In this document: piece by piece, positions 53,981 to 60,012 of the stretch
Layout: each line of letters starts with the position of its first letter
Position numbering within the stretch: the stretch's first letter is position 1
Assembly (NCBI GenBank): GCA_943842245.1
Contig: CALTAJ010000002.1
Coordinates: 124,001-188,000 of the forward strand
DNA length: 64,000 nucleotides
From: an uncultured Flavobacteriaceae bacterium
Lineage (GTDB): Bacteria; Bacteroidota; Bacteroidia; Flavobacteriales; Flavobacteriaceae
Reading direction: 5' to 3'
Made by a program: the position numbers and the translations under genes
Notes under the pieces: generated by a model
Databases searched by the model: none
What the model saw: the letters and a program-made list of their open reading frames with translations, nothing else
Told to the model about the DNA's origin: nothing

Positions 53981-56565
53981 GCAGAGTTTCTACTTGCATT
54001 GATATTGCCAAATAAAGAACGTGTCACCATAGCTTCTAAGATTTCAATTTTTTTCTTTCCTATCTTTTTATCTTTTTTGATAGCCTGCAACTGCATTAAG
54101 GCAAATTGTTGTATTGTTAATAATGGTTGAACAATTTCCTCTCTCGCTTTAATAGACGCTTTTCCAGCGGGTTCATTTTCCATTAAAGACTTGAATTCAC
54201 TTATTTCTAATAAAACTTTTTTAGCCAAGACATACTCCTGGTAAATTAATTTCCAAAAGGAACCAAATTCTTTGTCTTCTTTCATGTATGCTGTAAGTTG
54301 AAAAAAAGATTTAGACAAACTCATCATGCTGTTAAAAATCAAAGTTCTAAAAAATCTTGAATTCTTATATAGATCTTTTAATTCATCAATTTGTCCTTGA
54401 TCTATAAGATTTTGCAAAGATACTCCTAAGCCAAAAAAACCTGGTACATTTTGTTTTAACTGACTCCAGCTTCCAACAAAAGGAATTGCTCTTAAATCTT
54501 CAAATTTAAGTGATTTTGATTTTCCACGTTTGGTAGGACGACTTCCGATATTTGCTTTAGCATAATACGGAAGGGTTGACATTCGCTCCAAATAAGGAAT
54601 GAACATTGGGTGAGCTTTAAAATCTTGATAAGCCTTGTAACTTTTTTCAGCAATACTATCCATCAAATTTCGATCAGCAGTAGAAAGATTATTTTTACCA
54701 GGACTAAAAATTTGATTTTCTATTCCAGAACTTAATAACTGTTCTAAGTTATATTGAGAAGAATCCAATGTTCCAAAATTTGAACTTATTGTTTGCCCTT
54801 GAATTGTTAATTGAATTTCATCACTTTGAATTGTATCACCCATAGATGCATAAAATTCATGGGTATTTCCGCCACCACGGGCTGGTGGCCCTCCTCTACC
54901 GTCAAAGAAAGCAATTTGAATTCCAAATTCAGTAGCAAGCTTACTCAAAGCTTCTTTGGCTAGATAAATACTCCAATTTGCCATAAAATATCCTCCATCT
55001 TTAGTTCCATCAGAAAAACCAAGCATAATAGTTTGCTTCATTTTTCTTCTTAATAAATGTGCTTTATAAATTGGGTCACTAAACAATGCATTCATAACGT
55101 CTCCAGCTTCTTCTAAGTCAGAAATCGTTTCAAATAATGGAATAAAATCAACTGTAGGATCTTTCCAATCACTCAATCGACACATTGCAAAAAGTTCAAG
55201 TATATTTTCTAAAGACTGGCAATTACTGATTATATACCGATTACAACCTCGCTCTCCATTTGTATTTTGAATAAGCTGCATGCTTCGAATACTTTCAAGT
55301 GTCTGACGAGTAATTTTTTCTGAAAAAATATCAGGAGACACATCACCTTTTATTTCAACTAGTACTTTACAGCGTTCAATTGAATTTAAATCTAAATAAT
55401 TTTCAGGCAATCCTTCTGAAAAATTTTGAATATCAGGGTGGGATACAATTTCCTTAAAAACACTGTGATGAACTCGAGAATCTTGACGAATGTCCAAGCT
55501 TGCAAAATGTAATCCAAAAAGACGGACTTTATGAATTATGTCCAGCACATCGTTTTTATACAAACCATCATGTTCGTTTTTGATTTTATTGAATACGAAT
55601 TGTAATTCAGATCTAAAATATTCAAGTGAGAAACTCTTATTACGATGAGGATAAAAGAGTTCATTAAAAACCATTTCCTCTAATTCTTCTACTCGATTTT
55701 CTAAACCTGGAAAAGTTATTTTTCTTTTTAGCTTTCTTAAATCTCTGTAGTAGTTTCTTAAGATTGAAAATTGAAGTCTTTTTGCGGTTTTTAAAGTAAT
55801 TTCAGGTGTAACAAATGGATTTCCGTCTCTATCTCCTCCAGGCCAAAAACCAAAATCAAAGATAGAATTATTTAAGTCGTCTGAGTCCACTATATTTTCT
55901 GCAACATAGCTATAGATTCTACTAGCAGAGTGATAAAAAACATTTTCTAAAAACCAAATTAAACTCACTGCCTCATCGAATGGTGTAGGCTTTTCTTTTT
56001 TATAAAAAGGTGTTTTTCCAAGTTGAACTAAAAGCTCTCTAATACTATCTAGGTTATCTTTAGAAATGGCTCTAGATAGCTCATTCATAATCACTAAAAC
56101 ATTATCAGGATAAAATTGAGTAGGGTGAGCAGTTAAAACAATCCTAACCTTAAATCGCTTAATGTAATCTGAAAGTGCATTATTAAGCTGCTTATTGGCT
56201 GCCTCCTCTTTCATATTCCTTAGAGTCCCCCTTCCATGCATGTTATTTACATATGAAAAACCCGCATCTTCAATTGCATCAAATAATACAACTTGTCTTT
56301 CGATATATTGAATAAAATTAAATAGCAAATCTTGCTGTTGATCTTGACCAAGATCTGGAGCATAAAGTTTGAAGAATGAGGAAACAATGTCCTCTGGGTT
56401 AGCATTTAATTTATATTGTTTACGACAATGTTCAGAAAATAATGGTAAAAATAATGAAGTTTGCTTTATAGTTTTAAAAGGAAGAGTTAGAAAAAGACTA
56501 TTGTAAATTTGAAATCGAGAAAGTATTTTTTCATTAAATCGATCAATTTTTGGTTTTCTGGCCAT
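53977..56565 (-). CDS. ppc: Phosphoenolpyruvate carboxylase, divergent Bacteroidota type
   Basis: 862 residues, replenishing oxaloacetate. The catalytic histidine is H147 in VLTAHPTQ, and other blocks are WPGGDRDGNPFVT, GLHFASLDIRQDSRVH, LFETISDLEEAG, MLGFSDGTKDGGYFMANW and IGSRPTKRG near the C-terminus. Two deviations from E. coli Ppc stand out: TAHPTE is TAHPTQ, and the FHGRGG loop is FD555-GR557-GG with the second arginine R563 kept. The loop histidine (H579 in E. coli) is thus an aspartate. The allosteric C-terminal QN end is not obvious. Confidence 0.93.
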   Translation of the reverse strand: MARKPKIDRFNEKILSRFQIYNSLFLTLPFKTIKQTSLFLPLFSEHCRKQYKLNANPEDIVSSFFKLYAPDLGQDQQQDLLFNFIQYIERQVVLFDAIEDAGFSYVNNMHGRGTLRNMKEEAANKQLNNALSDYIKRFKVRIVLTAHPTQFYPDNVLVIMNELSRAISKDNLDSIRELLVQLGKTPFYKKEKPTPFDEAVSLIWFLENVFYHSASRIYSYVAENIVDSDDLNNSIFDFGFWPGGDRDGNPFVTPEITLKTAKRLQFSILRNYYRDLRKLKRKITFPGLENRVEELEEMVFNELFYPHRNKSFSLEYFRSELQFVFNKIKNEHDGLYKNDVLDIIHKVRLFGLHFASLDIRQDSRVHHSVFKEIVSHPDIQNFSEGLPENYLDLNSIERCKVLVEIKGDVSPDIFSEKITRQTLESIRSMQLIQNTNGERGCNRYIISNCQSLENILELFAMCRLSDWKDPTVDFIPLFETISDLEEAGDVMNALFSDPIYKAHLLRRKMKQTIMLGFSDGTKDGGYFMANWSIYLAKEALSKLATEFGIQIAFFDGRGGPPARGGGNTHEFYASMGDTIQSDEIQLTIQGQTISSNFGTLDSSQYNLEQLLSSGIENQIFSPGKNNLSTADRNLMDSIAEKSYKAYQDFKAHPMFIPYLERMSTLPYYAKANIGSRPTKRGKSKSLKFEDLRAIPFVGSWSQLKQNVPGFFGLGVSLQNLIDQGQIDELKDLYKNSRFFRTLIFNSMMSLSKSFFQLTAYMKEDKEFGSFWKLIYQEYVLAKKVLLEISEFKSLMENEPAGKASIKAREEIVQPLLTIQQFALMQLQAIKKDKKIGKKKIEILEAMVTRSLFGNINASRNSA

Positions 56566-56567
56566 TA

Positions 56568-57050
56568 TTAATTTAATTCATTAAAAATTCGATGCATAAG
56601 TCTTTTTTTATCATTGATACTCTCATCTAGTGAAATCATAGTTTCAGTCCTTGAAACCCCATCAACATCATCTATCATGAAAATAATATCTTTAGCATGG
56701 TGAGTATCTCTGGCGCGTACTTTGCAAAACACATTAAATTTTCCAGTTGTAATGTGAGCTACAGTAATAAATGGAATTTCATTTAAAGCTTGTAATACTT
56801 CATCTGTAGCACTTGTTTTTTCTAAGAAAATTCCAACATATGCAATAAAAGAGTATCCCAGCTTAACATAGTCAAGATTTAATGAAGATCCCCTTATAAT
56901 CCCGGCTTCTTCCATTTTCTTTACTCTAACATGAACTGTACCTGCAGATATTAAAAGGCGTTTGGAGATATCTGTAAATGGAATTCTTGAATTATCAATT
57001 AAAATATCTAGTATTTGATGATCAATTTCATCTAGCTTAACCTTACTCAT
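56568..57050 (-). CDS. Lrp/AsnC family transcriptional regulator
   Basis: 160 residues from the ATG at 57050; an extension to 57122 has a hydrophobic, non-family sequence and would run past the -7 box. The N-terminal winged helix-turn-helix is LDEIDHQILDILIDNSRIPFTDISKRL, in pieces DEIDHQILDIL and SRIPFTDISKRL, and ISAGTVHVRVKKMEEAGII is the recognition helix. A C-terminal RAM domain (about 75-155, AYVGIFLEKTSATDEVL, VAHITTGKFNVFCKV) binds small ligands, typically amino acids. It precedes ppc by 2 bp on the same strand, so they are probably co-transcribed. Confidence 0.9.
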   Translation of the reverse strand: MSKVKLDEIDHQILDILIDNSRIPFTDISKRLLISAGTVHVRVKKMEEAGIIRGSSLNLDYVKLGYSFIAYVGIFLEKTSATDEVLQALNEIPFITVAHITTGKFNVFCKVRARDTHHAKDIIFMIDDVDGVSRTETMISLDESINDKKRLMHRIFNELN

Positions 57051-57076
57051 ACAATTATTTTTAAACTTACATTCTA

Positions 57077-57084
57077 CAAAATTA
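57077..57084 (-). promoter_or_regulatory. -7 promoter element for the asnC-ppc unit
   Basis: TAATTTTG on the minus strand matches TAnnTTTG and ends 26 nt before the ATG at 57050. No -33 box at the expected spacing. Confidence 0.45.
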
Positions 57085-57123
57085 ATAAAAAAAGAGGAAA
57101 ATATTGCGAATTCATTGGACAAA

Positions 57124-58215
57124 TCAGTGGTTTACTGAAAATAATTTATCAAATTTGGTATTTTTGATGATTTTATCTTTAAAATAAAGAATTGAATCGC
57201 TTAAATCATCAAATGGAAGATTAATGTATCGATGTGCTTTCTGGGAAAGCTGACTGCCAAAATCGTGAAAGCTTGGTGTAAATATAACTTCTCCATCTTT
57301 TAGTTCTTCAATGTATTGAATTGCTAATTGTTGATTTTTAAAAATCTTTCCATCTACACTAATGTCAATATTTGAAACAATTAAATCGACATAATCATCT
57401 GTATTTTTTGGAATTTTAAGGTATTGTTCTATTGAATAAACTTCATTATCATTTTCCAAATAATTGATTAATGCTTTTAAAGCTTTAAAAACAAACTTTC
57501 TACATATTTCTCTCTGATAATCACCCGGATAGTGACCAGCCTCAAAAAGAATTGTTGGTGTTCCTTTCCTCGTAAATGTATCTCCAACACAATTTGGATT
57601 AAATGTATCATCGTATCTACCAATTCCATCCGGTAATTCTTTACATAAAGCCATATAAATAGATGCTATTGCAGACATAGCAGTCTTTCTGGCTGAAGTT
57701 ATAGATCGATCTAAATCAGCTGATGGAGCCAAAAAAGAAAGAGTGGCTGGCCCACCATTCAATCCAGCACTATAGATAGTTCTTTGTCCGTGGAGGTTTA
57801 AAGCATAATCCGGAGTTATGCGATCATATGCACTACGTAATAATAAACTCTCTGGTTGGCTAAGCTCAATAGCATCGCGGTTTAAGTCAAATTGATTTGC
57901 ATTTAATCGAGTGTAAGCCTCTGCACCATCAGGATTTAACTGAGGAATTATATAAAAAGTAAAAGTATTTAAAAGATTCTTTTGATTTGAATCTAAGAGC
58001 CAAGGAATAAAATCAAGTAAAGCCTTGGTTGTTGTGCTTTCATTACCATGCATTTGAGACCACATTAATATCCTTTTTTTTCCTGTGCCTATATTCAATT
58101 CATAAATAGGAAGATCACTAACAGAGTGTCCAAGAATATTATAATCAAGGCGATCATTATGATTTTTTAAAAAATCATTTAAAATTTTAGGAGGAAAATA
58201 CCTTTTGTAAATCAT
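57124..58215 (-). CDS. M14 family zinc carboxypeptidase
   Basis: 363 residues from the ATG at 58215; a TTG/ATG extension to 58269 adds a hydrophobic stretch and overlaps the -7 box, so I prefer the shorter form. Zinc ligands are H56 and E59 in SQMHGNES and H142 in ALNLHGQ. The catalytic glutamate is E225 in TILFEAGHYPGD. The substrate-binding arginine region is LNANQFDLNRDAIELSQ. The protein lacks a signal peptide in this form and resembles flavobacterial M14 peptidases annotated as zinc carboxypeptidase. Divergent from the XRE gene. Confidence 0.87.
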   Translation of the reverse strand: MIYKRYFPPKILNDFLKNHNDRLDYNILGHSVSDLPIYELNIGTGKKRILMWSQMHGNESTTTKALLDFIPWLLDSNQKNLLNTFTFYIIPQLNPDGAEAYTRLNANQFDLNRDAIELSQPESLLLRSAYDRITPDYALNLHGQRTIYSAGLNGGPATLSFLAPSADLDRSITSARKTAMSAIASIYMALCKELPDGIGRYDDTFNPNCVGDTFTRKGTPTILFEAGHYPGDYQREICRKFVFKALKALINYLENDNEVYSIEQYLKIPKNTDDYVDLIVSNIDISVDGKIFKNQQLAIQYIEELKDGEVIFTPSFHDFGSQLSQKAHRYINLPFDDLSDSILYFKDKIIKNTKFDKLFSVNH

Positions 58216-58231
58216 TCTAATAATTAATGCA

Positions 58232-58239
58232 CAAATGTA
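58232..58239 (-). promoter_or_regulatory. M14 peptidase -7 promoter element
   Basis: TACATTTG on the minus strand matches TAnnTTTG and ends 16 nt before the ATG at 58215. A CAAA/TTTG occurs at 58269-58272 but is 29 bp away, outside normal spacing. Confidence 0.45.
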
Positions 58240-58414
58240 AACAAAGAGAAGTTTATATTTCTGGTTCACAAAAGTAAATATAATCCAAGAAAAGACCTAT
58301 CAGGAGTTGAAGCGGGTATACATCTGTAATCAAACTTAATACTTTATAAACTAATAACATGAAAATCAATTGCTTAATAATATTAATTGAAGTAAAAATG
58401 TAACTAAATAAGAC

Positions 58415-58470
58415 TTGTAAAAGTCGATTTACAATTGTATATTGTAAATCTAATCTTAATTTGTTTACAA
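58415..58470. promoter_or_regulatory. Four alternating operator half-sites upstream of the XRE gene
   Basis: The half-site TTGTAAA and its complement TTTACAA alternate: TTGTAAA at 58415-58421, TTTACAA at 58428-58434, TTGTAAA at 58442-58448 and TTTACAA at 58464-58470. The middle pair is part of a perfect 10-bp inverted repeat, GATTTACAAT (58426-58435) and ATTGTAAATC (58441-58450), with a 5-bp spacer. The last half-site ends on the A of the XRE ATG. The layout suggests cooperative binding by the encoded regulator and autorepression. No consensus -7 box was found between the sites and the ATG. Confidence 0.65.
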
Positions 58471-58865
58471 TGTTAAACATAGATATTTTTATAAGACGCC
58501 TCAAAGAAGTTATGGAGAATCATCATTTAAATGCTGCGGGTTTTGCAGAAAAGATTGGTGTCCAAAGATCTTCAGTCTCCCACATTCTCTCAAAACGTAA
58601 TAAGCCTAGTTTAGATTTAATTTTGAAAATTCACAGTGCTTTTAATGAAATTACTTTGGATTGGTTATTATTGGAAGCGGATCAGGAAAAAACAATCCCC
58701 ATCCCCTCTTTTGATATAAAAAATAAATTAAATACTACTTTAGACGTTAAGGAATTTCCTCCAAAACAAGAAACTCAATCAAACGCAGGGAATTCAGAAG
58801 AAATAATTCGTATAATTGAATTTTATAAGGACGGGAGTTTTCGTCTTTTTTTACCTAAATCTTAG
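58470..58865 (+). CDS. XRE family transcriptional regulator
   Basis: 131 residues from the ATG at 58470; an in-frame TTG at 58461 is a poor alternative. The N-terminal HTH (about 1-65) reads FIRRLKEVMENHHLNAAGFAEKIG, in pieces FIRRLKEVM and AAGFAEKIGVQ, with recognition helix RSSVSHILSKRNKPSLD. A low-complexity linker follows, then a short conserved-looking end EEIIRIIEFYKDGSFRLFLP. This layout is common in Flavobacteriaceae, with no known target. The protein probably acts as a dimer on the four TTTACAA half-sites just upstream. Confidence 0.88.
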   Translation: MLNIDIFIRRLKEVMENHHLNAAGFAEKIGVQRSSVSHILSKRNKPSLDLILKIHSAFNEITLDWLLLEADQEKTIPIPSFDIKNKLNTTLDVKEFPPKQETQSNAGNSEEIIRIIEFYKDGSFRLFLPKS

Positions 58866-58873
58866 TACTTTTG
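58866..58873 (+). promoter_or_regulatory. -7 promoter element next to the lipoprotein start codon
   Basis: TACTTTTG is a full match to TAnnTTTG and lies right after the XRE stop codon region. Six bases separate it from the ATG at 58880. No -33 box was recognised. Confidence 0.45.
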
Positions 58874-58879
58874 CCGCTT

Positions 58880-59251
58880 ATGTGGCGACTTGTATTTTTT
58901 AGTTTAGTTTTATTTATTAGCTGTTATTCTCTTGAAAGAAATTGTAAACCCTTTCAACAAGGAGAATTTAAATTTACTCAAATAATTAACGGAGAAATTA
59001 AAAGTTCTTATTTCACAAGAGATTCAATCTTTGAAGTAGAACTATTTGAAGGAAAAATTGATACATCTAGTATTCGTTGGGTGAATGACTGTGAATGTAT
59101 CTTAACAAAATTAAACCCCAATAACAACCAAGAAAAACGTCCTATTCAAATTCGTATTATAAGTACAAAAGATGATAGATATACTTTTGAATATTCTCTG
59201 GTTGGAGACAGTAAAAATAGACAACGAGGTAGCATTCAAAAAATTAATTAA
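58880..59251 (+). CDS. Small lipoprotein, conserved next to topoisomerase genes in flavobacteria
   Basis: 123 residues from the ATG at 58880, with a lipobox LFISC (C14) after a short hydrophobic core. The mature part has RNCKPFQQGEFKFTQIINGE, SIRWVNDCECILTKLNP and TFEYSLVGDSKNRQRG, forming a beta-rich domain with three cysteines (about 21, 67, 69). Relatives in Flavobacteriaceae are sometimes misannotated as DNA topoisomerase IV because of the neighbour. The sequence has nothing to do with topoisomerase. It is followed after 2 bp by the TerC gene. Function unknown. Confidence 0.7.
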   Translation: MWRLVFFSLVLFISCYSLERNCKPFQQGEFKFTQIINGEIKSSYFTRDSIFEVELFEGKIDTSSIRWVNDCECILTKLNPNNNQEKRPIQIRIISTKDDRYTFEYSLVGDSKNRQRGSIQKIN

Positions 59252-59253
59252 GA

Positions 59254-60012
59254 TTGATAACTCCAGATTTAGTTGTTGCTTTTCTTACTTTGACTTTTCT
59301 TGAGATTGTTCTTGGTATTGATAATATTATTTTCATATCAATATTAGCCAATCGCTTTCCAGTAGATAAACAAAAGAAATTAATTCAAATTGGTCTTTTT
59401 CTTGCCATGATATTGCGTATTGCTATGCTTTCTGGAATCAGTTTGTTAATTCAGATAAAAACAACTTTATTTAATGTGAATCTAGATTGGTTTTCTTCAA
59501 ACATTTCTATCCAAGCTTTAATTCTTCTAGCTGGTGGATTATTTTTACTATACAAAAGCACAATTGAAATCTTTCAAAAAGTTGAAGATATTGAAGAAGA
59601 TCCAATCAATAAAAATTTAAAAAGCATATCATATTCTCGTGCTTTATTTCAAATTATTTTAATAGATATTGTATTTTCCTTCGATTCAATATTAACTGCA
59701 GTTGGAATGACAAATGGGATTCCTTATGCTCTGTGGATTATGATAATTTCTGTGATTGCATCCATTATTATTATGATGAGTTTTGCTGCCCCAGTAAGCC
59801 GCTATATAAATAAGCATCCTTCCCTACAAATCCTAGGACTATCTTTTCTGTTATTAATTGGATTTATGCTAATTGCCGAATCCGCATACTTATCTAATAC
59901 AACTTTCTTTGGAAGTTCCATAGGAAGAATTCCTAAAGGATACCTCTATTTCTCAATCACCTTTTCTCTTGGAATTGAAATGATAAATATGCGCATCCGT
60001 AAAAGAAAATAA
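59254..60012 (+). CDS. TerC family integral membrane protein
   Basis: 252 residues with about seven transmembrane segments. The start is TTG at 59254; the next in-frame methionine would remove the first helices, including the signature TFLEIVLGIDNIIFISILANRF (in pieces FLEIVLGIDNIIF and ISILAN). The second acidic signature is IDIVFSFDSILTAVGMT. These aspartate pairs bind metal, and TerC-type proteins are linked to manganese export and tellurite resistance in other bacteria. It follows the small lipoprotein by 2 bp and abuts the end of parC, which is convergent. Confidence 0.9.
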   Translation: MITPDLVVAFLTLTFLEIVLGIDNIIFISILANRFPVDKQKKLIQIGLFLAMILRIAMLSGISLLIQIKTTLFNVNLDWFSSNISIQALILLAGGLFLLYKSTIEIFQKVEDIEEDPINKNLKSISYSRALFQIILIDIVFSFDSILTAVGMTNGIPYALWIMIISVIASIIIMMSFAAPVSRYINKHPSLQILGLSFLLLIGFMLIAESAYLSNTTFFGSSIGRIPKGYLYFSITFSLGIEMINMRIRKRK

